From Streptomyces avidinii (GTDB taxonomy: Bacteria; Actinomycetota; Actinomycetes; Streptomycetales; Streptomycetaceae): a stretch of 64,000 nucleotides of DNA. The translations under genes were made by a program, and so were the position numbers. This document shows, piece after piece, positions 55,101 to 63,084 of the stretch; within the stretch, counting starts at the first letter, position 1; each line of letters begins with the position of its first letter. Location: contig NZ_BMVL01000003.1 of the NCBI RefSeq assembly GCF_014650695.1, positions 496,001 to 560,000 on the forward strand. Direction: 5' to 3'. The notes below the pieces were generated by a model. That model did not search any database. It had not been told where the DNA came from and worked only from the letters and a program-made list of their open reading frames with translations.

Positions 55101-55908
55101 GAGCGGCTATCCGCGCAACGACATCCTGCGCCGCGCGGACGGACGCCGGGCGGCGGAAGTTCGCCGCCGGATCGGCCTGCCGCCGGGCAAGAAGGCCATC
55201 ATGTACGCGCCGACCTGGCGCGACGACCAGTTCTACGCACCCGGCAAGTACAAGCTCGACTTCCGCATCGACCTCGACGAGGCCAAGGCGCAGCTCGGCC
55301 ACGACCACGTCCTGCTCGTGCGGCGCCACCCCAACGTGGTGGACCCCGTACCGGGCGCCGGCGACGGATTCGTCTTCGACGTGTCCGACTACCCGGACAT
55401 GGCGGACCTCTCACTCATCGCAGACGTGATGATCACGGACTACTCCTCCCTGATGTTCGACTTCGTCAACACCGGGCGGCCGATCCTGTTCTTCACGTAC
55501 GACCTGGACCACTACCGGGACACCCTGCGCGGCTTCTACTTCGACTTCGAGCAGTCCGCCCCCGGCCCGCTCGTGTACACCTCCCCGGAGCTGATCGGGG
55601 CGATCCGCAACATCGACCGCATCCAGCACGGCTACGCCGCCCGCTACCGCTGGTTCCAGCAGGAGTTCTGCGACCTCGACGACGGTTACGCCTCGGCCCG
55701 GCTGACCGACCGCATCCTGATCGCCGGAGGGGACCTCGACCCCGCGCGGGCCCAGGCCCCCGCCGTCGGCGCGGCCGGCGGCAGCGCGCCGGGTCCTGCG
55801 GGACAGGCAGGTCAGGGCCAGGCAGGTCACGCAGGTCCCTGGAACGGAGGCACCCTCGGTCAGGTGCCGCGCCAGCCGGTGAGAAGAATGGATTCCGAGC
55901 ATGTCTAA
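52120..55908 (+). CDS. Bifunctional GT2 glycosyltransferase and TagF-like glycerophosphotransferase
   Basis: 1262 residues, GTG start with GAGGAG 8 bp upstream. N-terminal GT2 domain (about 1-240) with VVVPFQDVEIYLQECLESI, the nucleotide-binding DDGSTDSS near residue 38 and DGDD near residue 92. A middle region (about 250-830) of beta-rich segments is unassigned. The C-terminal TagB/TagF domain (about 850-1210) has VQTWHGTPLKRIGHD, SGYPRNDILRR, YAPTWRDDQF, VRRHPNVVD and MITDYSSLMFDF. It probably builds a polyol-phosphate glycopolymer such as a teichoic-acid-like chain. A Gln/Gly/Ala-rich tail closes it. It overlaps the next gene by 8 bp. Confidence 0.88.
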   Translation: MAGMPRLSVVVPFQDVEIYLQECLESIARQTFSALEVIMVDDGSTDSSTAIAADFARRDPRFKLLRQEPMGPGHARNVGIRAAHPQAEFLAFVDGDDVIPEYAYELLVQTLEASGSDFVSGNVQMMNSTKRWQSPLHKAPMQKSRRGTHITKVPDLIYDRTVWNKLFRRSFWDYHYIAFPEGVMYEDSWVNMFAHFRAAKVDILTDIVYFWRRREGGAAPSITQRHTEFSNLQDRVSAVQSVSRFLAGHRARSYSDHKRKYDLACLKSDLMLHLKVLPDADEEYQDAFMQWANEFLDEADADIIHDLPADARVKWLLVREGRLKELLDVVEFERKGGPLPVQRRFHRYLNYPYLGDRSIGLDKSAYRLDKELSLHGSLIRAEWDDSDHLTLEGSAYVRFINVHKRHMSMKAIALRNKKQGRVVVAKAKTTYYPQATEYSQQNRYCYDWSGFQVSFDTSRLKRKGEWVEGTWDVAAGVLSRGLFRYKGIARGGAGSAANPPYRYVDKNIRVVPLFLQGKLKLRVETVRCRITRHRMVGDHIELGGVYLGAKLPEWGKFRVTSMSGAGRHDSWVHFTPGGEGWYLFVTRIPVKALVPGHRTNSSDGVPESWNTGANGWKTTFHVEGRKAAIYPVMAEDATDGHYRMPAGLQTEAGDREVFVHRNGSGYVVLFERDTLPLAKSATWREDGSLEITVGYAAQDMLDASEYAAAHVVVRSRAHGAERVAPITWYGDEFRFVVSPAAMRTLAGDIPLASGRWDFFLRRHDPSAVTPENRANDLMVKMTQDLIPTLPSEMTSNERRYELQSEAYDRLSLLVHSAMPDEARGPYRQKLMRTKTYPAARRRPVTRAVLFDAFKGTQYSDSPRALHEEMVRRGVDVEHLWVVRDDQVDVPPTARPVRMWSPDWYEAMARSKYIVANNHLPDWFEKREGQVVVQTWHGTPLKRIGHDIEAVHFADKRYLERVEKEVQNWDMLVSPNSFSTPILKRAFQFPGEMVESGYPRNDILRRADGRRAAEVRRRIGLPPGKKAIMYAPTWRDDQFYAPGKYKLDFRIDLDEAKAQLGHDHVLLVRRHPNVVDPVPGAGDGFVFDVSDYPDMADLSLIADVMITDYSSLMFDFVNTGRPILFFTYDLDHYRDTLRGFYFDFEQSAPGPLVYTSPELIGAIRNIDRIQHGYAARYRWFQQEFCDLDDGYASARLTDRILIAGGDLDPARAQAPAVGAAGGSAPGPAGQAGQGQAGHAGPWNGGTLGQVPRQPVRRMDSEHV

Positions 55909-57409
55909 GACAGCCCAGAGCACGCGCCGCGTCTTCACCGGCGTGGACTCCTCCGGGGCCGTGCCCATCGAGTACAGGTTCTCCCACGCGCGCAACGGCA
56001 ACCGCCACCTGGTCGTCGTCTTCGCGAACCGCTACGCGACCAACGAGTACGGGTGGGCCAACGGGAAGCTCGACCTGCTCCGGTCCAACATCCTGTGGGT
56101 CCGCGACCTGTTCGACGGTGCGAACACCTACTACCTCTGCAAGGGGATGGACTTCTCCCTGGAGCAGTCGGTCGCCGGGCTCATCTCGCGTGTCATGAAC
56201 GCCCTGTCCCTCTCGCCGGACCAGGTCACCATGTTCGGCAGCTCCAAGGGCGGCAGCGCGGCCCTCTTCTACGGCCTGAAGTACGGCTTCAGGAACATCG
56301 TGGCCAGCGTGCCCCAGTTCCGGATCGGCACCCGCGTCAAGGAGGGCAACCCCGAAGCGGTCCGGGTGATGATGGGCGAGGCGACCGAGCAGAACGTCCG
56401 CATCCTCGACTCGGTCCTCCCCGACCTGGTGCACAGCGGCGCGAACCGCTCGGCCAACATCTACCTGGTCACCTCTCCCCAGGACGAGCAGTACGCGAGC
56501 CAGGTGGAGCCGTTCGTCAGGCTGTTCCAGGGCCACGAGAACTTCAACTTCGTCTACAACGACTCGCCCCTCATCACCGACCACGGGAAGGTCACGCTGC
56601 GCAACCTTCCCACTCTGATGGGGCTGCTGAACCTGCTCGTCGACGGCGTCACCCCCCGGTTCGGCATGGTCCGCAACGGCTACGAGGAGCCGCAGCGCGA
56701 CACGTCGGCCATCGACGCGTACCTGACGCAGACCTCCCTGGTGCAGGGCAGCGACTCCTTCCCCAAGCCGGTGGTGCACACGCCGACGGCGGAGGAGCGG
56801 GTCCCGGCGAACACCGTCCGCTTCACCGGGACGGCCCCCGGCGCCGTGCGGGTCAGTTTCTGGCAGGACGGCAAGCACAAGGGTTCCGCGCCCGTCGCCG
56901 CGGACGGCACGTGGGTCTGGGAACGCAGCACCCCCTGGCCCAAGGGCAGGCACGTCGTACGGCTGTTCGCCGCGGATGCGAACAACTACCAGACCGAGCG
57001 CACCGAAGCGGTCTTCACGGCCGTCGAGAACGCGTCCGCGCCCCTGCCCGAGTACGAGCCGGCGCCCCCGCCGCTGCCGAGGCCGGCGCAGCGACTCGTA
57101 CTGTCGGTGTCCGCCCCCGCCGCCCACCAGCAGGTTCCGGGCCCCGCCGTCGGCTTCGCCGGCTTCGCCCCCGGCGCCGTCCGGGTGGACTTCCAGGAGG
57201 GCGGAGCGGCCCTGGGAACGTGCGAGGTGCGGGCCGACGGCAGCTGGGTCTGGGAGCCCGGCTGGGCCTGGAACCCGGGAGACCACTTCGTCGAGGCCAT
57301 CGCCGTGGACGCCGTCGGCAACGCGTCCCCCTGGACGGCCGTGCCCTTCACCCTGATGAACGCCTACACCGTCCCTGCCCAGGGCGCCTACTTCAACGCG
57401 CGGTACTGA
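55901..57409 (+). CDS. Asp2-like alpha/beta hydrolase with Ig-like C-terminal repeats
   Basis: 502 residues; the start codon overlaps the polymerase gene by 8 bp. The N-terminal 300 residues are an alpha/beta hydrolase with nucleophile elbow MFGSSKGGSAALFYG near residue 110 and a candidate His in ITDHGKVTL near residue 228, resembling accessory-Sec protein Asp2 and other glycan O-acetyl enzymes. Two 85-residue repeats follow (VPANTVRFTGTAPGAVRVSF and VPGPAVGFAGFAPGAVRVDF), each ending in an aromatic ADGTWVWE/ADGSWVWE strand, typical of Ig-like adhesive modules. No signal peptide is seen. It may modify the polymer made by its partner. Confidence 0.82.
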   Translation: MSKTAQSTRRVFTGVDSSGAVPIEYRFSHARNGNRHLVVVFANRYATNEYGWANGKLDLLRSNILWVRDLFDGANTYYLCKGMDFSLEQSVAGLISRVMNALSLSPDQVTMFGSSKGGSAALFYGLKYGFRNIVASVPQFRIGTRVKEGNPEAVRVMMGEATEQNVRILDSVLPDLVHSGANRSANIYLVTSPQDEQYASQVEPFVRLFQGHENFNFVYNDSPLITDHGKVTLRNLPTLMGLLNLLVDGVTPRFGMVRNGYEEPQRDTSAIDAYLTQTSLVQGSDSFPKPVVHTPTAEERVPANTVRFTGTAPGAVRVSFWQDGKHKGSAPVAADGTWVWERSTPWPKGRHVVRLFAADANNYQTERTEAVFTAVENASAPLPEYEPAPPPLPRPAQRLVLSVSAPAAHQQVPGPAVGFAGFAPGAVRVDFQEGGAALGTCEVRADGSWVWEPGWAWNPGDHFVEAIAVDAVGNASPWTAVPFTLMNAYTVPAQGAYFNARY

Positions 57410-58340
57410 CCCCCGAGGGGGTCTCGGGGCGGCTCACCCGCATCACCAGCGGCCGGTGGTCGGACGCCTTGGTGTCCACCACCTTGCAGTCGGTGCGGGG
57501 CAGCCGGGTGAACAGGTAGTCGATCTTCGTGCCGTCCTTGAGGGTGGCGCGCCCCGAGCGGGAGCCGCCCTTCTGGTCGCACTCGCGGTACGTGGTGTAG
57601 GTCTCCGACGGCCAGATCCAGGCGGACGTGTTGCGGTCGCCCACCGGTGGCGGGGAGTTGAAGTCGCCGCCGAAGACGGTACGGGCGTCCGTGGACGCGG
57701 CGGCGACCAGCGAGCTCAGCTGGTCGTCGCGGAAGTCCCACTCCGGATGCTCGGCATCGCTCTCCCTCAGCGAGAGGTGCGCGTTGCACACCCGCAGCTC
57801 CTGGGCCGGGACCCGGGCGCACAGGATGCCGCGGTGCAGTCCCACCGTCGGCTGCTCGCTCGGTATCAGCTCCACATCGGTGAGCGCGGACCCCGCCAGC
57901 AGGCCGTAGCCGGCCTGCCCGCGCCCCTGCCCGGTGCAGTCGACGGGGGACCTGCGCCCCGCCGCGTCCACCTCGGCGTACGGCTCGAAGGCGGAGTGCC
58001 ACTGGGGGCCGAGGCTGCGGGCCGAGGAGACCAGGTCCTCCGAGCACACCTCCTGCAGCAGCAGGACGTGGACGTCGGAGTCGTCGATCAGCTTGCGCAG
58101 TTGCTGGAACTTCTCCTTCGGGCTCCCGGTCTTCTCGCAGCTCCACTGCCGCACCCCGCACATGTTCCAGGTGGCTATGGAGACCTCGTGCGCCGTGGCG
58201 CCGCCCGACCCCACGCCCGCGACCGAAGCCGGAGTCTGCGCGGACGTGCACGCCACCGCGCTCAACAGGCTCAGGGTCGTGGCCGTGCGGCCGAGGCGGC
58301 GGCGGAGCGATCCCTGCCGCGGCCACCGCTCGGTCTCCAT
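57393..58340 (-). CDS. Secreted endonuclease/exonuclease/phosphatase-family protein
   Basis: 315 residues from ATG 58340; an ATG 12 bp upstream is also possible. A signal peptide with a weak lipobox (SAVACTSA) is followed by the DNase-I-like metallophosphatase fold: IATWNMCGV, VLLLQEVC, VCNAHLSL, VFGGDFNSPP and DHRPLVMRV, which carry the Asn, Glu, Asp and His of the active site. It hydrolyses phosphodiesters of DNA, sphingolipids or phosphoinositides outside the cell. It overlaps the convergent Asp2-like gene by 17 bp. Confidence 0.86.
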   Translation of the reverse strand: METERWPRQGSLRRRLGRTATTLSLLSAVACTSAQTPASVAGVGSGGATAHEVSIATWNMCGVRQWSCEKTGSPKEKFQQLRKLIDDSDVHVLLLQEVCSEDLVSSARSLGPQWHSAFEPYAEVDAAGRRSPVDCTGQGRGQAGYGLLAGSALTDVELIPSEQPTVGLHRGILCARVPAQELRVCNAHLSLRESDAEHPEWDFRDDQLSSLVAAASTDARTVFGGDFNSPPPVGDRNTSAWIWPSETYTTYRECDQKGGSRSGRATLKDGTKIDYLFTRLPRTDCKVVDTKASDHRPLVMRVSRPETPSGVSTAR

Positions 58341-58466
58341 GTGTCTCTGCATTCGGACATCATTGAGTATGAGCCGGTCAGAGCGTGCATCGGGCCCGGC
58401 ACAACCGGTTCCGGAACCCGCTCGGGCGCCGTGCGACGCACGTCCGCCACCCCCTAGGCTGGCCCG

Positions 58467-59426
58467 GTGACGAACGCGAGTACGAGCATGAGCGGTGACC
58501 GGGTGCTGTACGGGTGCATGGGCCTGGGCGGGAGCTGGGACCCCGACCCGTACGGGCCCGCCGACATCGATGCCGCCGAGGCCGCCGTCGCCGCGGCCCT
58601 CGACAGCGGGATCACCGCCTTCGACCACGCCGACATCTACCGGCACGGGAAGGCCGAGGCCGTCTTCGGCGAGGTGCTCGCGCGCACGCCCGGGCTGCGC
58701 GAGCGCATCACCCTCCAGACCAAGTGCGGGATCCGGCTCGGCGACAAGAACCGTCCGGGGATCTACGACCTGCGCGGCGAGACCATCGTCCGGCGCGTCG
58801 AGGAGAGCCTGACCCGGCTGCGGACCGATGTCATCGACGTGCTCCTGCTGCACCGCCCCGACCCGCTCGCGGACGTCGACTCGGTCGCCTCGGCGCTGGC
58901 CTCACTGCACCGTCAGGGCCTCGTACGGGACTTCGGCGTGTCCAACATGGGCGCCGCGCAGATCGCCCACCTCCAGGCCCGTCTCGACGTACCGCTGGTG
59001 GCGAACCAGCTGGAGATGAGCCTGCACAGCCGCGACTGGGTCGAGGCCGGAGTGCTGCTCAACACGCCGGAATCCGCGAACAACGGGTTCCCCTTCGGAA
59101 CCCTGGAGCACTGCCGCGACCACGGCGTCCGCCTCCAGGCCTGGGGCGCGCTGGCACAGGGCCGCTTCACCGGCCGCGAGCAGACGCCGGCCGAACGGGC
59201 CACCGCGGCGCTGCTCGCCGAGCTGGCCCGGCAGAAGGACACCACGCCCGAGTCGGTCCTGCTGTGGTGGCTGATGCGGCACCCGGCCGCCATCGCCCCG
59301 GTCATCGGCAGCGCCCGCCCCGAACGGATCCGCGCCTGCCGCGACGCGGCCCTGCGGGAGCCCGAGCTCACGCACGAGGAGTGGTACGAGCTCTGGATCA
59401 CGGCCCGCGGGGTGCCGCTGCCCTAG
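58467..59426 (+). CDS. Aldo/keto reductase (YdhF-like)
   Basis: 319 residues. GTG 58467 is only 6 bp after a TAGGCT hexamer (58455-58460), so translation may be leaderless; ATG 58488 is an alternative. The TIM barrel shows FDHADIYRHGKAE (Asp, Tyr), LQTKCGIR (Lys), LLHRPDPLAD (His) and the cofactor end VIGSARPERI. The pattern is closest to E. coli YdhF-type oxidoreductases. All four catalytic residues are present, unlike the first AKR. The substrate is unknown. Confidence 0.88.
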   Translation: MTNASTSMSGDRVLYGCMGLGGSWDPDPYGPADIDAAEAAVAAALDSGITAFDHADIYRHGKAEAVFGEVLARTPGLRERITLQTKCGIRLGDKNRPGIYDLRGETIVRRVEESLTRLRTDVIDVLLLHRPDPLADVDSVASALASLHRQGLVRDFGVSNMGAAQIAHLQARLDVPLVANQLEMSLHSRDWVEAGVLLNTPESANNGFPFGTLEHCRDHGVRLQAWGALAQGRFTGREQTPAERATAALLAELARQKDTTPESVLLWWLMRHPAAIAPVIGSARPERIRACRDAALREPELTHEEWYELWITARGVPLP

Positions 59427-59527
59427 GCCGTCAGCCAACCGGCGCCGGAGGGAGGGGGGTTAGCCCCACCCGAGGCCGACCGGTCTGCTGGATGGGACCG
59501 CCGGACGCGGTCGACAAGGCTTGCCCC

Positions 59528-61027
59528 ATGACGACCTACAGGAAAAGGGCACTGCTCCTCGCCACGGCCACGCTGGCGGCCGGCCTGACCGCGACCGCCG
59601 CACCGGCCGTGGCCGGGGCCGCACCGGCCGGCCCGCGGCTCGACTGGCACCGCTGCACGCACCAGGGAGCCCCCACCGTCCAGGAGTGCGCCGAACTGCC
59701 GGTCCCGCTCGACTACGACGACCCCGACGGGCGGCAGATCACCATCGCCGTCTCCCGCATCCGCAGCGACCGTCCCGAGGCCCGGCGCGGCACGCTCGTC
59801 GTGATCCCCGGGGGCCCGGGCGGATCCGGTGTACAGCGCCTGACGCAGAAGGGCGACGCCCTGCGGCGCGAGCTGGCCGGGGCCTACGACCTCGTCGCCT
59901 TCGATCCGCGCGGCGTGGGCGCCAGCACCACCGCGAGCTGCAACCTCGCCCCCGAGGACCGCTACCTGACCAGCCTGCGCTCCTGGCCGGGCCCGAACGG
60001 CGAGATCACCGAGAACGTCGAGCGCTCCCGGCGCATCGCCGAGGCCTGCGCCCTGGGCGGCGGTCCCGAGCTGCGCAGTTTCACCACCGCCAACCAGGTC
60101 CGCGACATGGACCGCTTCCGCGAGGCGCTCGGCGAGCGCAAGCTCTCCGCCTGGGGCACCTCGTACGGCACGTACGTGGGGGCCGTGTACGCGCAGAAGT
60201 ACCCGCGGCGCACCGACCGCTGGGTCCTCGACAGCAGCGGCGACCCCGACCCGAAGCGGGTGGCCCGCGGCTGGCTGGCGAACATGTCGCAGGGCGCGAC
60301 GGACCGCTTCCCCGACTTCGCCGCCTGGGCGGCCCACCCCGACCGGGACGCGGACGGCCTGCGCCTGGCCGCGGATCCGCAGGACGTCGAGCCGCTCGTC
60401 GTGGCGCTGGCCGCCCGCCTGGACCGCGAGCCGCGCACATCCACGACCCCCGGTGTGCCGCTGACCGGCAACGGCCTGCGCCAGGCCCTGCAGAACGCCC
60501 TCTACAGCGACTCCGCCTTCGCCTCCTTCGCCGGTCTGGTCAAGGTGGCCCAGGACCCGGCGGGCACCCCGGTACTCCCGAGGGAGCTCGCAGAGCCCAT
60601 CCGGAACGAGGACGCCGCGCTCATGGTCGGCGTCATCTGCAACGACGTGGCGTGGCCGGACACTTCCATGGCCGCCTACCGGCGCGCGGTCGAGGAGGAC
60701 CGCACCCGGCACCCGCTCACGGCCGGCATGCCGGTGAACGTACTGCCCTGCTCCTTCTGGACCACTCCCACGCAGAAGCCGACCCGCATCACCGACGACG
60801 GACCGTCCAACATCCTCATGCTCCAGAGCCGCCGGGACCCGGCCACCCCGCTCTCCGGCGGCCTGAGAATGCGCGAGGCCCTGGGCGACCGCGCCCGCCT
60901 GGTCACCGTGGAACAGGGCGGTCACGGGCTGTACCTCGGCAACGGCAACGCGTGCGGCAACCGCGTCGTCACCGAGTTCCTCACGAGCGGCCGCCGTCCG
61001 TCGCGGGACACGGAGTGCCCGAACTGA
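59528..61027 (+). CDS. Secreted tripeptidyl aminopeptidase-like alpha/beta hydrolase (TAP/SlpD type)
   Basis: 499 residues from ATG 59528. Signal peptide (1-32), then an alpha/beta-hydrolase with the oxyanion region VIPGGPGGSGV, the nucleophile Ser in WGTSYGTYVGAVYA near residue 220, and a C-terminal TAP-like lid (ILMLQSRRDPATPLSGGLRM) with the final His in VEQGGHGLYL. Homologues (Tap, SlpD, SlpE) remove N-terminal tripeptides from extracellular proteins. Four cysteines near the ends support secretion. Confidence 0.9.
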   Translation: MTTYRKRALLLATATLAAGLTATAAPAVAGAAPAGPRLDWHRCTHQGAPTVQECAELPVPLDYDDPDGRQITIAVSRIRSDRPEARRGTLVVIPGGPGGSGVQRLTQKGDALRRELAGAYDLVAFDPRGVGASTTASCNLAPEDRYLTSLRSWPGPNGEITENVERSRRIAEACALGGGPELRSFTTANQVRDMDRFREALGERKLSAWGTSYGTYVGAVYAQKYPRRTDRWVLDSSGDPDPKRVARGWLANMSQGATDRFPDFAAWAAHPDRDADGLRLAADPQDVEPLVVALAARLDREPRTSTTPGVPLTGNGLRQALQNALYSDSAFASFAGLVKVAQDPAGTPVLPRELAEPIRNEDAALMVGVICNDVAWPDTSMAAYRRAVEEDRTRHPLTAGMPVNVLPCSFWTTPTQKPTRITDDGPSNILMLQSRRDPATPLSGGLRMREALGDRARLVTVEQGGHGLYLGNGNACGNRVVTEFLTSGRRPSRDTECPN

Positions 61028-61095
61028 CCCCGCCACGCCGCCACATCGGCCCTTGGATTCGTACGCGTCCGAGGGGGCTGCGAGGTGTCTCTTAC

Positions 61096-62181
61096 GTGCA
61101 CAGCACTCCCTTCTCCCCGGCCGGGGCCAGATCCGCGCGAGCCCGTATGGGCCTGACCGAGGCGCAGGTCGCCCACTCCATGGCGGCCTGCGGCGCCCCC
61201 GTCCACCCCCAGTCGGTCCTGGCCTGGGAGCAGGGCGTCCAGGTGCCGTCCGACCGGCAACTCTTCGCCCTCGCCGACGTCCTGTGGTGCGACGCCACCG
61301 CACTGATGGGCATCGAACCGCGCACCCTCGCCGAGCACCGGCTGGCTCGCCGGCTCACCGTCGAGCGGCTCGCGTACCGGATGGGCATGGACCCGGCCGA
61401 GTACCGCGCGGCCGAGTCGGCGCAGCACCGGAACGGGGACGCCCGGCAGACGAGGGCCCTCGTGGAGGCCCTCGGGCTGTCGCTGAGCGCGCTGATCGGG
61501 ATCATGGGCCGGGTGGACGAACTGGCGCAGCACCTGCGCTCGGCCGTCGACGGCCGCTGGAAGCCGCACGTGGAACCGGTGTCGGAGATCGTGGTGGTCG
61601 ACGCGACCGCGGTGGGCGATGCACTGCGCGCGATGCACGCGGAGTTCGCCGCCTTCTCGGAGCGGTACATGGGACACCTGGTCGCCCGCAATGACGACGC
61701 CCGCCTCAAGGAGATCGCGGCGGAGCGGGCCGCCTACCTGCGCCGACTCGTCGACCACTTCTGGGAGTTGATCGGTGAGGCGGGCGAGGCGCCGCCGTTT
61801 GCCCCGGGGAACGCACTGAGGCCGGCCGGCCGGGGCCGCCCCATGCGTTCCCGGTCGGCCTCAGTGGGCGGCTGCGCCGAAATGCGGTGCGGCCGGCCCC
61901 TCTTCGCCGATGTCGTCCCAGTCGATCTCCATGGTGCCGCGGCTGGTGAAGACGTTGAAGAGCAGGTTCAGCGCGATGGCCGTCAGGGCGCCCAGCGTGA
62001 TCCCGCTGTCGAGCACCGCCCGCAGGCCGTCCGGCGAAGCCGTAGAGGGCGAGCCGGGGGAGGGGGAGCAGTTCGTCGACCGGGTGCGTCTGCGTTCGGG
62101 AGGTCCGGGAGGAGGCCCGGGGGGAGGACTGACGGGGCATTCTTGCCATCTCTGCCTTGCCTTCGCGAGGTAGGTGAATGA
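61096..62181 (+). CDS. XRE-family helix-turn-helix regulator with aberrant C-terminal extension
   Basis: 361 residues as read from GTG 61096. Two XRE-type helix-turn-helix regions are seen: MGLTEAQVAHSMAACGAPVHPQSVLAWEQG (seen as LTEAQVAHSMAACG) near residues 16-45, and LTVERLAYRMGMDPAEY near residues 90-106. A helical domain follows to about residue 240. From there the frame runs antisense through a broken permease gene and turns into Gly/Arg-rich sequence, so the last ~120 residues are probably not original. A TGA in the +1 frame at 61817-61819, inside a terminator-like hairpin, may have been the earlier end. Confidence 0.65.
   Translation: MHSTPFSPAGARSARARMGLTEAQVAHSMAACGAPVHPQSVLAWEQGVQVPSDRQLFALADVLWCDATALMGIEPRTLAEHRLARRLTVERLAYRMGMDPAEYRAAESAQHRNGDARQTRALVEALGLSLSALIGIMGRVDELAQHLRSAVDGRWKPHVEPVSEIVVVDATAVGDALRAMHAEFAAFSERYMGHLVARNDDARLKEIAAERAAYLRRLVDHFWELIGEAGEAPPFAPGNALRPAGRGRPMRSRSASVGGCAEMRCGRPLFADVVPVDLHGAAAGEDVEEQVQRDGRQGAQRDPAVEHRPQAVRRSRRGRAGGGGAVRRPGASAFGRSGRRPGGRTDGAFLPSLPCLREVGE
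61807..61866. other. Nested inverted repeats between the XRE gene and the permease remnant
   Basis: Two inverted repeats interlock: GGGAACGCA (61807-61815) with TGCGTTCCC (61844-61852), and CACTGAGGCCG (61814-61824) with CGGCCTCAGTG (61856-61866). They would form alternative hairpins and are probably the old convergent terminator between the two genes. Confidence 0.6.
61861..62149 (-). pseudogene. NCS2 uracil/xanthine permease with large internal deletion
   Basis: From ATG 62149 the reading gives a normal NCS2 N-terminus (THPVDELLPLPRLALYGFA), then jumps, with a frame change, at about 62030-62036 to a normal NCS2 C-terminus (GLRAVLDSGITLGALTAIAL then NLLFNVFTSR) ending at TGA 61861-61863. 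Only about 95 of the roughly 450-480 residues of such a symporter remain, so about 1.1 kb encoding nearly all membrane helices is missing and the two ends are out of frame. The product cannot function. It was presumably a purine or uracil importer. Confidence 0.75.
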
Positions 62182-62732
62182 GAGGGCCGCCGCCCTCCAG
62201 CCCCGGGTGGCAGGGCGAGGGCAGGTCGGCTCGTACCGAGCCGACGCCGGGCGGTGTTGCCGACATCGCGTCGCTCTGCACTGTGTACTCATGTCCCGGA
62301 TAGGCAGGACTCCCTTCGATCGGCATGACGAATTCGCATTTGATCTTGGAATCCGAAGGGATCCGACCGGAGGGCGCTCACCATAGCCAAAGGTCGTGTT
62401 TCCTCGCGAGTAACCTCCCGGCAAGGACTCCCGGCCGGAGGCCCTGTCATCGCCCCGGTATCGCGCAACCCGTACGACGTCACGCGCCTCGCCGGGGTGA
62501 CGGCCGCCGCCGCCGCTCCCCACCGGTGCGCGGCCGAAATCCGGGCCGCCGCAAGGGTCCTCACCGGCCCGGCCGCCGCCCGAGGGCGCCTCCGGCTCCC
62601 GGTCCCATGGGCCGTCCGACCGGGACAAGGGCCCCAATCCTCATCCGTACTTGTGGGTACTGCGGCCGAATGGCGCCGGATTTGATAGTTCTGGACTGGT
62701 CCGGTGTGAGAAAGCTGCGGGAAGGACACGGC
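62150..62732. other. Intergenic region upstream of the permease remnant
   Basis: About 580 bp with no supportable gene. It contains an AT-richer patch at 62325-62360 (start of a spurious frame), the former promoter area of the permease, and general GC-rich spacer. I looked for a purine riboswitch-like fold and saw none. Confidence 0.4.
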
Positions 62733-62906
62733 ATGTTCGATCTACTGCGCCCGGAGACCGTCGTGTGTCCCTTCTGCAAGGCCACCGCCGCCAACGGCGT
62801 GGTACGGACCCTGCGGACCGGGGCGGGGTCACTGTCGGTGACCTGGCACGTGCTCAACTGCCCGCACTACGCCGCCGACCGGATCCTCGCCGAGAACGAG
62901 AGCTGA
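62733..62906 (+). CDS. Small zinc-ribbon-like hypothetical protein
   Basis: 57 residues from ATG 62733 with GGAAGGA 6 bp upstream. VVCPFCKATAANGVV provides a CxxC pair and NCPHY a third Cys with an adjacent His, enough for a zinc site. A Trp-His pair (TWHVLNCPHY) lies near residue 43. It is very small and soluble. No family is recognised. A 9-bp tandem repeat array begins 25 bp after its stop. Confidence 0.6.
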   Translation: MFDLLRPETVVCPFCKATAANGVVRTLRTGAGSLSVTWHVLNCPHYAADRILAENES

Positions 62907-62931
62907 TCCCGACGCCCACCCCGGACCACTT

Positions 62932-63003
62932 CCGGACCGACCGGACCGACCGGACCGACCGGACCGACCGGACCGACCGGACCGACCGGACCGACCGGAC
63001 CGA
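62932..63003. repeat. 9-bp tandem repeat, eight exact copies
   Basis: Unit CCGGACCGA repeated eight times without error (72 bp), followed by a partial degenerate copy (CCGGACCGGACCGG). It lies in the 178-bp gap between the small zinc-ribbon gene and the DUF2252 gene. As a multiple of 3 it keeps any frame open, reading Thr-Asp-Arg, which explains spurious frames here. Confidence 0.95.
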
Positions 63004-63084
63004 CCGGACCGGACCGGAGGCGGCGACATGCGCGACAGCTGCCGTGCGGCCAGGATGAGGAGGACCGGCGACGAGGAGCGGCGC

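Noticed and set aside
51970..55329. 1119-codon minus-strand frame opposite the GT2/TagF gene
   Set aside because: Low-complexity Val/Gly/Asp/Arg shadow; the plus-strand frame has clear catalytic motifs.
62932..63003. CRISPR-like array
   Set aside because: The units are directly adjacent with no spacers and only 9 bp long, so it is a simple tandem repeat.
62651..63058. Open frame encoding Thr-Asp-Arg repeats
   Set aside because: It exists only because the 9-bp repeat has no stop in any frame; the preceding part is out of frame with the supported small gene.
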